NCBI GenBank assembly: GCA_009911065.1 | Contig: QXWR01000001.1 | Location: 62,001-126,000, forward strand | Source: Clostridiaceae bacterium | Lineage (GTDB): Bacteria > Bacillota > Clostridia > Lachnospirales > Lachnospiraceae | DNA length: 64,000 bases | Direction of reading: 5' to 3' | Shown: piece by piece, positions 55,830 through 64,000 of the stretch | How positions within the stretch are numbered: the stretch's first letter is position 1 | Layout: every line of letters begins with the position of its first letter | The notes under the pieces: generated by a model | The model's input: the letters and a program-made list of their open reading frames with translations, nothing else | Databases searched by the model: none | What the model was told of the DNA's origin: nothing | Translations under genes and position numbers: made by a program

Positions 55830-56393
55830 TTTCGCCCACTTCCTTTGCTATGTCGATAAAATCATCGACCGGAAGATCGGCAAAAAAGTCCATTCCGGTA
55901 TTTGTCGCCATAGACAGATAAACCGAAGTTTTCTGAATGTCGCGGCCGGAATCATGCCTTATTCGTCTTTGTAGAAAAAACCCACGACGGCATTTTTGAT
56001 CTTTTCCACCTCTCCGACCGGAAGATCCTCGAAGTATTCGGCCGGAAGGCCGGTGACTTTTGTTGCGACGATCTTTGCGTAAGTCGTCGTCGATTCGGGA
56101 ACAAAGGAAGAAACGCCGGTCTTGTTGAAGGCTTTTTCGATCGCTGTCAAATCGCGGCCGCGAAGGTCTTCCAGGCCGTGAAGGTCAAGTTCCGTGAAGG
56201 TTTCCCCGTCAAAGACATAGGGCTTTCTGAACTTGATAATAAGTTCGTCGTCGTCACCCTCTTTCGCCGGAAGAAGGGACGCGCCAGACGCGGCCGGGGA
56301 CTGCGCGACCGGGATTTCCTGATTGTTCATTCCCTGGTTTTCGCCTTCGGCTCCGTTATAGTCTTCTCTGTTCATTTCCTGATAGTTTTCCAT
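55783..56393 (-). CDS. Tail assembly chaperone -1 frameshift product
   Basis: Fusion of the chaperone reading frame with a 64-residue extension made by -1 slippage on GGGTTTT (55983-55977). The slippery site is in the correct phase: codons GTG-GGT-TTT-TTC. In the -1 frame translation stays open for 64 codons, through KTSVYLSMATNTGMDFF and DLPVDDFIDIAKEVGEIG, to a TAA at 55783. P2 E/E' and lambda G/GT use the same strategy. The amphipathic extension likely contacts the tape measure. The shift itself is inferred, not measured. Confidence 0.75.
55959..56393 (-). CDS. Tail assembly chaperone (zero-frame product)
   Basis: 144 aa from ATG 56393 behind GAGGA; an in-frame start at 56423 is less well supported. 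The N-terminal ~55 residues are Asn/Glu/Gln-rich and disordered. The core (LIIKFRKPYVFDGETFTELD, then GLEDLRGRDLTAIEKAF) matches the P2 gpE/Mu gp41-type tail chaperone. It ends GFFYKDE right after the slippery site. Confidence 0.82.
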   Translation of the reverse strand: MENYQEMNREDYNGAEGENQGMNNQEIPVAQSPAASGASLLPAKEGDDDELIIKFRKPYVFDGETFTELDLHGLEDLRGRDLTAIEKAFNKTGVSSFVPESTTTYAKIVATKVTGLPAEYFEDLPVGEVEKIKNAVVGFFYKDE

Positions 56394-56467
56394 TTGCTCA
56401 TTTCCTCGCTTTCTTTTTTGCATGATGAAGGCGGCGCCATGCCTGAAAGCATTTCGCCGCCTTTTGT

Positions 56468-56983
56468 TTAAATCTGGCTTCTAACCTTCTGTAAACGGTC
56501 AACGCCGTTTAACTTCCATATCAGATTGAATTTATCCAGTTCAAGGACTGTCGCGCCGCCTATTGTGATCTTGCAATAGGTAATCTCCCGGACGACTTTC
56601 GGTTCGCCCTTGCCGCCTTTTTTCAGGGAACCAAGTTCAAACGATTTCACTTTTCCCTTCGTGGTGACAACAATCCCTTCATAGTCGTTTGTCTGCGTCG
56701 CCGTGTTTAAAACCTGCATAGATCCGCGATAGGTAATCATTCCGGTCTGGCATACAAAATCAAAGTATTCACGGCCGATATTCTGGAAGGACGTTTCCGT
56801 TTCCAGGGAACCGAAGGAACCTTCGACCGCTTCTTCGATTTCTCCGCCAATGCCGGCGCCGTCGATCGTTTCGGTTAAATACTCGAAGCTGGGAAGCGCC
56901 ACTTCGGAAGTCAGGCCGACGTATTTGTGACCGGATCCGTAGGCGTTAAAATTGTTTAATACCGTAGGAATTTTATATCCCAT
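56468..56983 (-). CDS. Major tail tube protein
   Basis: 171 aa, P2 FII-like (VLNNFNAYGSGHKYVGLTSE, VDRLQKVRSQI). Forms the inner tube of the contractile tail. Its start overlaps the sheath stop by one base. Confidence 0.9.
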   Translation of the reverse strand: MGYKIPTVLNNFNAYGSGHKYVGLTSEVALPSFEYLTETIDGAGIGGEIEEAVEGSFGSLETETSFQNIGREYFDFVCQTGMITYRGSMQVLNTATQTNDYEGIVVTTKGKVKSFELGSLKKGGKGEPKVVREITYCKITIGGATVLELDKFNLIWKLNGVDRLQKVRSQI

Positions 56984-58458
56984 TATTCAGCACCCCCTTC
57001 AAGCGCGGCTTCGGTAATCGTGGGATCGAACTCGAAGACGTTTTCAATATCTTCCGCCGGCGCATATCCACCGATCCGCGTATGGAATTTGATATGTCCG
57101 TTCAGGATTTCGTTGATCGGGTTTTCGTCGTGATCGAAGACGATTTCGCCGCCGGCTATATCGTCCGAACCCTGTAATCCGTTCAACTGCATATTAAAGC
57201 CGGACACAACTTCGTCAATCAGCCGATAATTTGTCAGATCATCGACATTCTGGAAGAAGGACAGCTTGAAGTTATTTTCGATATAATCGAAAATCGTCAC
57301 AATGTTGATCCACCGGTCAAGCGGATCCGTAGAAGACGGATAAGCCGCCGTGTTATTTCCCCAGCACTTCCAGCCGTTGACATTGATCGCCGTCACGACG
57401 CCGCAAGCGTTCAGATAGTCGTTTGCTTCGTCCATTTCAAGGACAACTTCTTCCCCGTCCGCTGTATAAAGCCCGGTGATTTTAATATCCTTATTCGACG
57501 GGGAACGGGACGGAACGCCGCCATTATTCGCGGCTAAATACTCCATGTGGGCCGCCATCTGCGCGGAATAGTAATATTTATAGTCCCCTACCCCAACAAG
57601 CGGCCACATGGGGATAGTGTCGCGGTCAGAACACGCGCTTTTATCCTTGTATTCCTTCACTTCTTCCATGCTGTCAGCCTTGCCTTCTGCGGTATCAAGA
57701 TCAACGACGACCTTCGCCGTGAAAAGACTTGATATAAGCTGGGACTTTGCCGCAAGCGCCAGTTTTACGGCCGGAATATGCGACCAACCAGGCGCCAGAA
57801 GAAGCGACGGAACGATCCCGAATTTCGGATATACGCGGCCGATCAGTTCCATTCCGGTTTTCTTCTTTGTCTTCACGTCATAGGATCCGATAATGTCTTC
57901 GTATGTTACCAGGGACGGATCAAGCTGGGCGAAGGTTGCTTTCAGGTTCTTTTCTGCCGCCGCGGCGCCCGTGGTTACGATTGCCACCGTAACGGTTCCG
58001 TCCGTATTGAAAGACGCGATATAATCTTCATCAGGCTTATACACTGTTTCGGACTCTCCCGTCGAAGCGATCGAAAGTTTATCAAGCAAAATCCCCGTTT
58101 CGGGAATCTTCACTTTGCCGCCCTCGACGGCGTATTCCTTCGATAACTCCGCTTTCACGTGCTTTTCAGGATCCAGGACGTTAATCATAATCAGCGGCGC
58201 CACGCCGAACACATCGAAAGTCGCATACATGGACTGGCAAAGGGTATAATTTTTGAAGTCGGTACAATACCCCAGGCCGGCAATCGCGGCCGCTTTATTA
58301 TGAAAAACAAACGGCTTGTTTACCGTGTCGTAAGGATCCGCGGCCAGGTTGACCGGCGCCGTTCCTATTACGCACTGTAAGCAACCGTCAGACGTAATCG
58401 GAACCGCTAATTGAGTGGGCCGGCGGCTCGTGCGGATTCCATGCTTATAATTAGACAT
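56983..58458 (-). CDS. Tail sheath protein
   Basis: 491 aa. P2 FI-like sheath with KHGIRTSRRPTQLAVPITSD at the N-terminus, GWKCWGNNTAAYPSSTDPLD and SFFQNVDDLTNYRLIDEVV. It makes the contractile sleeve and defines the phage as a myovirus. Confidence 0.95.
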   Translation of the reverse strand: MSNYKHGIRTSRRPTQLAVPITSDGCLQCVIGTAPVNLAADPYDTVNKPFVFHNKAAAIAGLGYCTDFKNYTLCQSMYATFDVFGVAPLIMINVLDPEKHVKAELSKEYAVEGGKVKIPETGILLDKLSIASTGESETVYKPDEDYIASFNTDGTVTVAIVTTGAAAAEKNLKATFAQLDPSLVTYEDIIGSYDVKTKKKTGMELIGRVYPKFGIVPSLLLAPGWSHIPAVKLALAAKSQLISSLFTAKVVVDLDTAEGKADSMEEVKEYKDKSACSDRDTIPMWPLVGVGDYKYYYSAQMAAHMEYLAANNGGVPSRSPSNKDIKITGLYTADGEEVVLEMDEANDYLNACGVVTAINVNGWKCWGNNTAAYPSSTDPLDRWINIVTIFDYIENNFKLSFFQNVDDLTNYRLIDEVVSGFNMQLNGLQGSDDIAGGEIVFDHDENPINEILNGHIKFHTRIGGYAPAEDIENVFEFDPTITEAALEGGAE

Positions 58459-58464
58459 ACTCTT

Positions 58465-58734
58465 TTATTCTCCTTCCGTAATTTTTTTGACTTCCGCTTC
58501 TGAAAGTGCTTCGATCTTGTCGTAGGCGACCGCTTCGACCGTCCCTTCGGTGTCGATTGCGGTTTTAGCTTTCACAATGTCAGAAAGCGGAACGATTAAC
58601 TGTTTCACAATGGGCTTCTTCCCGGCCAGCTTTTCAAGCCTTTTGGGGATTCCGCCACTAAAAACGGCGCCGTATTTCACGACGCCGCGGATCGTAGGCC
58701 CTAAGTACATAACGGGCGATTCACTTTTAGTCAT
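58465..58734 (-). CDS. Small tail-region phage protein
   Basis: 89 aa between sheath and tail-terminator-like genes, overlapping the upstream gene by 8 nt. Starts MTKSESPVMYLGPTIRGVVK. Small proteins of this type precede the sheath gene in many Gram-positive myoprophages. Function unknown. Confidence 0.7.
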   Translation of the reverse strand: MTKSESPVMYLGPTIRGVVKYGAVFSGGIPKRLEKLAGKKPIVKQLIVPLSDIVKAKTAIDTEGTVEAVAYDKIEALSEAEVKKITEGE

Positions 58735-59197
58735 ATTCTGTTTCCTCGATTTCTGGTTTTTCTAACGTCCATAATGTAGACATACCGCCGATAAACTTCG
58801 GATATGTGTCTTCTTCCTGGAATTTTTTCGTGAGTGGAAAGGCGATTCTGTACCGGCCATTAACAAGGCGTTTTTCCAGGAAGCGCTTTGAAAGACGGTT
58901 CAAAACGTTTGCAATATCAAAGTGGCCTTGTTTGTTCGGGTTTTTATCGTTTATGCCGACAAGGAAATAAATCGAACATATCAGATCATCGTCTTCCCCG
59001 TTGATCTGTTCTTCGTCCAGGCATACCAGGACATAGGGGAAATGTTCATCGTCATTTTTCCCTTTCTTCGCCGGTAAGTTCTGCGGATAGACATTGAATT
59101 TCATATATTCCCCGTCGTTATTGACCGAAGTATAATTTTTCAATTCTTCCTTCACTTCTTCGACAAGCGCCTTTTGAAGAAGAACGTCCGTCTGCAA
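58727..59197 (-). CDS. Tail terminator/completion-like protein
   Basis: 156 aa, alpha/beta with FPYVLVCLDEEQINGEDDD and WTLEKPEIEETEYD. Position just before the sheath module and after gpZ-like gene fits a tail terminator. Family not firmly recognised. Confidence 0.6.
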   Translation of the reverse strand: MQTDVLLQKALVEEVKEELKNYTSVNNDGEYMKFNVYPQNLPAKKGKNDDEHFPYVLVCLDEEQINGEDDDLICSIYFLVGINDKNPNKQGHFDIANVLNRLSKRFLEKRLVNGRYRIAFPLTKKFQEEDTYPKFIGGMSTLWTLEKPEIEETEYD

Positions 59198-59204
59198 GGT
59201 TCAA

Positions 59205-59792
59205 TCACCCCTTCCGTAAAATATTATTGATTTCCGCGTCAATTCTCTTTTGAAGCGTTTCAGACGCTTCTTTGTTGATTTTAGACATAATGTCTTCATT
59301 CTTCACAATCTGCGGAACCGACGGGCCGTAAAGCTGTTTTATCGGAAGACTTTTTCCGTTTTTCCTGGTAAACACTCCGACGTGTCCCGATTTCATCACG
59401 GCAACAAAAGACTTCGGATCTCCGTCAAGCGGTTTTATTCCGCCGTCCTTTTTTACCCCAGCTTTATACACCCTGGGCGAACGTGATTTTCCGCGGTATC
59501 TTACCGGCGTTTTCGGTGATACTTTGTACTTTGACAGTTCTATTCCGCCGCCGGCGGAAATTGCCGCGGCTTTCAGGCTCCCTTTCGACGCTTTTGTGAT
59601 TCTCACGGTTTTTTTTACATCAGAACTTGAAATATAATATAGCTGGGAAGTTTCCTTCCCCATGTTCTTTTTCACGTTCTGAATCGCCCGATTGATCGCC
59701 CTGGATAATACAAGCGGCGTTTTGCTTTTAAAATTCCCCAGCCGCTTTTGTACTTCTTCAACGCTTGTAACCTTGATTTCGGAATAAATCAA
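59205..59792 (-). CDS. Minor tail protein Z-like (head-tail joining)
   Basis: 195 aa, basic. LSRAINRAIQNVKKNMGKET and later SGHVGVFTRKNGKSLPIKQL match the prophage minor tail protein Z (GPZ) family. Overlaps the upstream gene by 4 nt. Confidence 0.8.
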   Translation of the reverse strand: MIYSEIKVTSVEEVQKRLGNFKSKTPLVLSRAINRAIQNVKKNMGKETSQLYYISSSDVKKTVRITKASKGSLKAAAISAGGGIELSKYKVSPKTPVRYRGKSRSPRVYKAGVKKDGGIKPLDGDPKSFVAVMKSGHVGVFTRKNGKSLPIKQLYGPSVPQIVKNEDIMSKINKEASETLQKRIDAEINNILRKG

Positions 59793-60115
59793 CTTTCATT
59801 CCCCCTCAAAATAATAGTATAGCCGCCGAAGTCTTCCAGAATGTTTCCGATCGGATATGATTCACCGTCAAAGTCTATGATCTGCCCGATAACCGGTTCG
59901 GAATCCAGATACTTTTTCAGGATAAAAAATAGTTTTGCGTCTTCAAATATCCCGTCAGAATCAGCATTTTTCCCCAGGTTCAGCGCTAAAAGCGTGTCGT
60001 TATCAACAACAACCGGTACTTCTTTCCCGTCTATGTTGTGTAACTCGGCGAACTCATTCATGTTAAAGAATGTACTGTCAAAATCCTTTTCTAACTGATC
60101 TTTGAACGAACGCAT
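59789..60115 (-). CDS. Head-tail connector-region protein
   Basis: 108 aa from ATG 60115, just after the upstream stop (TGAAATG arrangement); longer in-frame starts are shadow. Acidic, with a C-terminal beta part QIIDFDGESYPIGNILEDFG. The position fits a head-tail joining protein; the N-terminus resembles ATP-binding-sugar-type head-tail adaptors only vaguely. Confidence 0.6.
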   Translation of the reverse strand: MRSFKDQLEKDFDSTFFNMNEFAELHNIDGKEVPVVVDNDTLLALNLGKNADSDGIFEDAKLFFILKKYLDSEPVIGQIIDFDGESYPIGNILEDFGGYTIILRGNES

Positions 60116-60116
60116 T

Positions 60117-60542
60117 TCAAACGCCCTCGCCTTCTCCGTCTTCCTGGCTTTCCCCGGCTTCCTGGCCGTCTTCTCTCTCTCCGATCTGTTCTTCCTGGTA
60201 GTTGATGATTTCTTCCTGAAGGATCTTGACGCTTTTTTCCTTCCATTCTCCCAGGTCATAGCCGATAGACGCGGCATAGGCGACCAGATCTTTTTTTGTT
60301 CGGATCTTCCTGATTTCGTCTTCACTCTTTACCGCGCCGGGATCCATTTCGTCGAAGCCTTCAAATTCTTCGTCTTCGTCGTCTTCATCGGTAACGACTT
60401 CCGGCACATCTGCCAGTTCGACGAACTTCTTTTCTTTCAGGAACGCCAGATCAGCCGAAGAAATATCGGCCGGAAGGATAGAACCCGGCCGATACTCTTT
60501 TCCGTTTGACATTAAAGTTACTTTTGTTCTATATGCCGCCAT
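60117..60542 (-). CDS. Acidic phage structural-region protein with SAP/HeH-like motif
   Basis: 141 aa. N-terminal part resembles head-tail adaptor tails (SNGKEYRPGSILPADISSAD). After an Asp/Glu run comes IRTKKDLVAYAASIGYDLG, a HeH/SAP-type helix-extended motif. The C-terminus is Glu/Gly-rich. It lies between capsid and connector genes. Confidence 0.6.
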   Translation of the reverse strand: MAAYRTKVTLMSNGKEYRPGSILPADISSADLAFLKEKKFVELADVPEVVTDEDDEDEEFEGFDEMDPGAVKSEDEIRKIRTKKDLVAYAASIGYDLGEWKEKSVKILQEEIINYQEEQIGEREDGQEAGESQEDGEGEGV

Positions 60543-60545
60543 ACA

Positions 60546-61580
60546 TTAAGCCCCCTTTTTTACATAAATGACCGCCCAGGACGCCACGTCGAACGGGCGC
60601 GGAAGCGGCCTTGAAGTCAGGCGAAGCATTTCCACTTCGTTGTTTTCATCGGCCCAGCGCTTCGGAACAAGTTTTCCTTCGTAGCTATGCCACTTTTTGT
60701 CTTCCATCTGCGTAACAAGGCCATATTCGATCTGCCCTTCTCCGGCGGAATGACCTAAAAGAACGGTTCCTTCCGGGATCATCGCTTCTTCGTCGCCTTC
60801 ATCGTTCAGGAACCATTCATCGTAAGTATAAATGTCAAGATCCAGCTCCGCGATTCTTCCGTAAAACGTCAGCGCCGGATCCACGACGCGCGGTTCGATC
60901 ACGACATTTTTCAGTTTCAGAAGGTTCATAGCCTTTTCGATGAAAGGATTCGTGATAAAGTCCTCGACCACATCGGAAGAAAAGATTGCAATATCCGGCG
61001 CCCGGCCCGTATCCTTTATGATCCGCTTGCGAAGCCGGCGAAGAAGTACAAGGGGATCTACCGTCGCAAGCGACCACTGTTCATTTGCCGCCAGTACGAC
61101 GATATTATCGAAGCCAAAGTCGATCTGAATATCGACGCCTTCGTCCTCGTCCACGACGTCGATTTTCCCTTCAAAAAGAATCTGCCGGCACATCCACTCT
61201 TTTCTTCTGGCGATCGCTTCTTCCATATCGGTCAAATCTTTAGACAGAAGTTCGTCTTCCCTTTCTTCCGGCGTCCTCTGCGAATAGATATTCTCGCCGA
61301 TCGCGCGTTTGGTAATATCGTCGATTGTCAGCGCTCTTTCCGGCGCGATCTTCGGCGTCGTGAACTGATTCGTCCTGAATCCCTGGCGCTTGATAACCTT
61401 TCCGCCCTCCCTGGGACTTACGAAAGGCGCCATGATTCTTTTCCCCTTGCGGACGTCAAATTCCACCTTTTCGGTTACATGGGTTTCTTCACCGGGGAAA
61501 AAGGTCTTCTGCAAAAAAGTCCTTACGGGCGGCGTCTGATCGATCGCGTCCATCATTTCACGTGTAGTATAATCAGGCAT
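60546..61580 (-). CDS. Major capsid protein E-like
   Basis: 344 aa. Phage_cap_E family (lambda gpE type) with an N-terminal arm, DVRKGKRIMAPFVSPREGGK and late VPKRWADENNEVEMLRLTSR. Forms the icosahedral shell. The decoration protein gene precedes it, as in lambda. Confidence 0.9.
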   Translation of the reverse strand: MPDYTTREMMDAIDQTPPVRTFLQKTFFPGEETHVTEKVEFDVRKGKRIMAPFVSPREGGKVIKRQGFRTNQFTTPKIAPERALTIDDITKRAIGENIYSQRTPEEREDELLSKDLTDMEEAIARRKEWMCRQILFEGKIDVVDEDEGVDIQIDFGFDNIVVLAANEQWSLATVDPLVLLRRLRKRIIKDTGRAPDIAIFSSDVVEDFITNPFIEKAMNLLKLKNVVIEPRVVDPALTFYGRIAELDLDIYTYDEWFLNDEGDEEAMIPEGTVLLGHSAGEGQIEYGLVTQMEDKKWHSYEGKLVPKRWADENNEVEMLRLTSRPLPRPFDVASWAVIYVKKGA

Positions 61581-61594
61581 AATAAAACCCCCTT

Positions 61595-62023
61595 TTAATA
61601 ATTCTGGACGTTACGAAGGAACAAAGAAACGTCCCTCATATCGTCCTCGTACTTGTCAACGGTTGCATTTTTCCCGGATTCGTCCGTTCCGGTCACGATC
61701 ACCGCGTCACGATTGAAAACGCCGGTATGATAACATACGGCCGGAATATTGTCGCCGGCGGCGTCGGTTCCGGTGTCGGTGTCGTCTGTAAGGATTCCGA
61801 AGATCTTCCCTTTTACTTCTTCCGTCTTTGCGGTTTCACCGCTTCCGGTTGTTATGGTTGCCCCGGCAATATAGCCGGCTTTTTCAGACCTGATAATCAG
61901 GGAACCGCGCTTCAAAATGCCCTGGCCGGCTTTCAATCCGATTCCTTCTTTCAGGATCGGGAAATCAGCGGAAGCGATCAGGGAATCAGGCGTAAATTCT
62001 CCCGTCTGTTCAAACATTTTCAT
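61595..62023 (-). CDS. Head decoration protein (lambda D-like)
   Basis: 142 aa, with ASADFPILKEGIGLKAGQGI and IPAVCYHTGVFNRDAVIV typical of head decoration proteins that stabilise the capsid. Start overlaps the protease stop by one base. Confidence 0.82.
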   Translation of the reverse strand: MKMFEQTGEFTPDSLIASADFPILKEGIGLKAGQGILKRGSLIIRSEKAGYIAGATITTGSGETAKTEEVKGKIFGILTDDTDTGTDAAGDNIPAVCYHTGVFNRDAVIVTGTDESGKNATVDKYEDDMRDVSLFLRNVQNY

Positions 62024-62445
62024 TATTTCTTCCCCCTTCTTTTATCTTTTCCCAGGGCGGCCGCAAGGCCGTTGACCTTTGCTTCTTTTTCCGCCTTCAC
62101 TTCGTCTTCTTTGCCGGTTCCGGCGTTCGGTGTAACTCCGACGGAAGAAGCGCCGGAATTTGCCAGATCATCGACTATATTATTTAACGTCTGCTGTCCG
62201 GCCTTGTTGTTTGCCTTCATCTGGGCCAGCGCAAGATCAGCGGCGGAAATCGGTTCATCATACTTCGCCCGTGTCAGCACGTCGTCAGGAATCCCGGCCG
62301 CGATTTCGTCGATCGCTTTCAGGCGTTCCCGTTCCGCTTTCACCGCGTCCGCCACGATCTGATCGACAAATTCGGGATAGGCACTTTTTAAATGCGCGGC
62401 GTCAGTAATAACCGGCGTCGTGTTTTTGGTTGATTCTTCACCCAT
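62023..62445 (-). CDS. Nested scaffold protein from an internal start
   Basis: 140 aa in the same frame as the protease, from ATG 62445 with AAAGGA 9 nt upstream (MGEESTKNTTPVITDAAHL). The product is helical and charged, with AVKAERERLKAIDEIAAGIP. Lambda gene C/Nu3 makes its scaffold in the same nested way. The internal start is inferred from the ribosome binding site. Confidence 0.6.
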   Translation of the reverse strand: MGEESTKNTTPVITDAAHLKSAYPEFVDQIVADAVKAERERLKAIDEIAAGIPDDVLTRAKYDEPISAADLALAQMKANNKAGQQTLNNIVDDLANSGASSVGVTPNAGTGKEDEVKAEKEAKVNGLAAALGKDKRRGKK

Positions 62446-63246
62446 GTTTTCATTTCCTTTCTGAATTGTTTTATTTGAAAAAGTTCCTTTGTCTTTCGGC
62501 GGCGTTATCGAAAGAGCCTGAACCTTTTTCCGAATGTTTTCAGGGACGGCAACTTCCAGATAGTTTTTAAAACTACACGGAACCCCGTTCACCGTGAATC
62601 GGTTAGAAAAAATATTGTCCTGGAATCCGGTTTCTATCACTTCATCGCAAAAACCGGCGTCAACTGCTTCCTGGCCCACATACCACGATTCGGCGTCCAT
62701 TAACTGATTGATTTCTTCTTCCGTCTTATCAAGGCGATCCATATACGCGGTTGCTATGCTTTTCTTTACCTGATCCGTCACGTCTGCCAGCTTCAAGAGG
62801 TCTTCCGACGTATAGGAACCCCAAAGGGATATTGACGGATTGTGCGCCATAAGGATCGCATTTTTAGCGATTTTCCGCTTGTCACAAGCCATTAAAATAA
62901 TAGTTGCGGCGCTGGCGCAAATCCCGATAATCGTTCCGGTGATCGTTGCTTTATTGAGAATCAGCGCGTTATATATCGCATTTGCCGCGAAAACATCACC
63001 GCCGCCGGACTGAATCAGGACGTTTATATTCTTCTTTTCCCCTAATGCGTTCAATTCGGCGATAAAGTCGCGGTATGTAACACAATCTTCATTCCACCAA
63101 CTTTCTTCACTGGATATTTCGCCGAAAAGCTGTAATTCTGCCGTTTCATCGTCTTTATTGATGAAATTCCAGAATTTATTGATCCTCTGATTCTTCGGCG
63201 CCGTCGGTGTCGCCGTCTGATTCAGGATCCTTGTCTTCTTCTTCAT
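62023..63246 (-). CDS. ClpP-like head maturation protease
   Basis: 407 aa if started at ATG 63246 (AAGGAG about 13 nt upstream); 63312 is an alternative. S49/ClpP-type fold with LIQSGGGDVFAANAIYNAL, nucleophile Ser in GICASAATIILMA, and His in ILMAHNPSI. It trims capsid proteins during assembly. The C-terminal third is the scaffold-like region. Overlaps the portal gene by 71 nt. Confidence 0.85.
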   Translation of the reverse strand: MKKKTRILNQTATPTAPKNQRINKFWNFINKDDETAELQLFGEISSEESWWNEDCVTYRDFIAELNALGEKKNINVLIQSGGGDVFAANAIYNALILNKATITGTIIGICASAATIILMACDKRKIAKNAILMAHNPSISLWGSYTSEDLLKLADVTDQVKKSIATAYMDRLDKTEEEINQLMDAESWYVGQEAVDAGFCDEVIETGFQDNIFSNRFTVNGVPCSFKNYLEVAVPENIRKKVQALSITPPKDKGTFSNKTIQKGNENMGEESTKNTTPVITDAAHLKSAYPEFVDQIVADAVKAERERLKAIDEIAAGIPDDVLTRAKYDEPISAADLALAQMKANNKAGQQTLNNIVDDLANSGASSVGVTPNAGTGKEDEVKAEKEAKVNGLAAALGKDKRRGKK

Positions 63247-64000
63247 CGGGTTTTTCACTCTCCTTTTCCTTGTTTTCTTCCGCGCTCCCAGGCGGCGCGG
63301 CGGCCGAAACAAGTCCGGCTTCTTTCATTAACTGATTTTCCCTGGCAAGCTGGGCGACGTTCGCGTCAAAATCCGTCCCCGTCATTTCGATAGATTCGCG
63401 CTGGCGTGTTGATACTCCGATCGCGATTCTCTTTTCTGCCGCGGTTGCTTCCTTCACCGGATCCAGCATACCAGGCGCCGGCCCGTTCCACTGGGCGCGG
63501 CAATACGCCTTCCTAATCGCCGGATCCAAAAAGAATCCCGGCGCCTTAATTCTTCCGTTTGCGATCGCTTCCGTCAGAAATATTTCATAAAGCGGTTGAC
63601 AGAAATCAGCGGCCAGCCATTTTCTTTTCATTCTGAAAGCCTTCCACGCTTCCAGAAGGGCGGCGCGTGACGCCGAATAACTGGAATTGAACGATTTTAT
63701 CAGTAATTCGACCGGTATTTCCAGCGCGGCGCCGACATACTTTGCAAGCGCTGTTGTGAAGGCGTCAAAATTGCTAGAAGGCCGCTTCGCGTCTGCAATA
63801 TCAATCTTTTCCCCAGGCTTTAAGACATTAACCATTCCAGGGCCTAATTCATAATTAAGATCATCGTCAGAAACGCGGTCTTCGTCGTCCAGAACCCCGG
63901 TAAAGCCCATTTCTCCGGTGTTTCCTTCGGAAGTGATAAATACAGTGAAAAAACCATTGATAACGGCCGCCATCATTTCGGCTTCACTGTATCTTGTAAG
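63176..64000 (-). CDS. Portal protein, lambda gpB-like (5' end outside window)
   Basis: The frame is open to the window edge (LTRYSEAEMMAAVINGFFTVF), so only the C-terminal ~274 residues are present. Signatures: VNVLKPGEKIDIADAKRPSS, LEIPVELLIKSFNSSYSASR and ALLEAWKAFRMKRKWLAADF. Dodecameric portal at the capsid vertex for DNA passage. The tail is very acidic (Glu/Asp/Lys/Ser). Terminase should lie next, beyond 64,000. Confidence 0.92.
   Translation of the reverse strand, partial: LTRYSEAEMMAAVINGFFTVFITSEGNTGEMGFTGVLDDEDRVSDDDLNYELGPGMVNVLKPGEKIDIADAKRPSSNFDAFTTALAKYVGAALEIPVELLIKSFNSSYSASRAALLEAWKAFRMKRKWLAADFCQPLYEIFLTEAIANGRIKAPGFFLDPAIRKAYCRAQWNGPAPGMLDPVKEATAAEKRIAIGVSTRQRESIEMTGTDFDANVAQLARENQLMKEAGLVSAAAPPGSAEENKEKESEKPDEEEDKDPESDGDTDGAEESEDQ

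Larger units (their letters stand above)
37794..64000 (-). mobile_element. Prophage of P2-like myovirus type carrying a DGR (right part only)
   Basis: Continuous phage DNA: lambda-type portal, protease, decoration and capsid proteins; contractile tail sheath and tube; P2-type baseplate genes V, W, J, I, U, D and X; lysis genes; DGR; regulator. Base composition changes at the boundary: GC-rich words such as GCCGGCG are frequent here and rare to the left. Terminase, replication genes and integrase are not in the window and should lie beyond 64,000. Confidence 0.93.

Overview
The window looks like the chromosome of a low-to-mid G+C Gram-positive anaerobe of the Lachnospiraceae / Clostridium cluster XIVa type. 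The signs are strong AGGAGG-type ribosome binding sites, frequent TTG/GTG starts, an atp operon beginning with atpZ and atpI-like genes, an F-ATPase c subunit with Na+-binding residues, a BspA-like leucine-rich-repeat giant, a DUF4397 protein and a SARP-type regulator. Genus-level placement is not attempted.

Positions 1-37,794 are host. In order they hold: the 3' part of prfA; an unrecognised protein; a convergent SARP regulator; the complete F1Fo ATP synthase operon (atpZ-I-B-E-F-H-A-G-D-C, 3.3-10.9 kb) with its promoter and terminator; a DUF3810 metalloprotease-like membrane protein; glgB; pyrC; a two-gene ThrE-type exporter; an MBL-fold hydrolase; a DUF378 protein; a puuR-like regulator with a polyamine ABC operon (potABCD); a lactonase-fold protein, aroC and rpiB; asnA; a DUF4397 protein; a ferredoxin-like aldo/keto reductase; the 1366-aa LRR protein; dus; and a LacI regulator with yhcH/yiaL- and yiaK-like genes. 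Four CAATCGATTG-centred palindromes mark this last cluster as a local LacI-type regulon.

From about 37.8 kb to the end lies a prophage of contractile-tail (P2-like myovirus) type, with late genes on the minus strand. From high to low coordinates: portal (runs off the window), ClpP-like protease with a nested scaffold, decoration protein, major capsid, head-tail joining genes, tail sheath and tube, tail chaperone with a programmed -1 frameshift, tape measure, gpX, gpD, gpU, gpV, gpW, gpJ, gpI, small tail/fibre genes, the lysis genes and a short control region with a small XRE regulator. The prophage end carries the first 54 codons of miaB. The host gene it abuts is instead a 3'-truncated yiaK-like gene. 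This points to secondary-site insertion, a rearrangement or an assembly join.

The most notable system is a complete diversity-generating retroelement (DGR) between tail and lysis genes (42.7-45.8 kb). It has a target protein with a C-type-lectin/FGE-like fold and a 3'-terminal variable repeat (VR), a hairpin after VR with a GATA loop, an Avd-like accessory protein, a template repeat (TR), a structured spacer, and a reverse transcriptase with YMDD and GNLTSQ motifs. TR and VR are 117 bp each and differ at 15 positions. All 15 are adenines in the TR coding strand, and none of the 91 non-adenine positions differs. The phage therefore appears to diversify a receptor-binding tail protein by mutagenic retrohoming.
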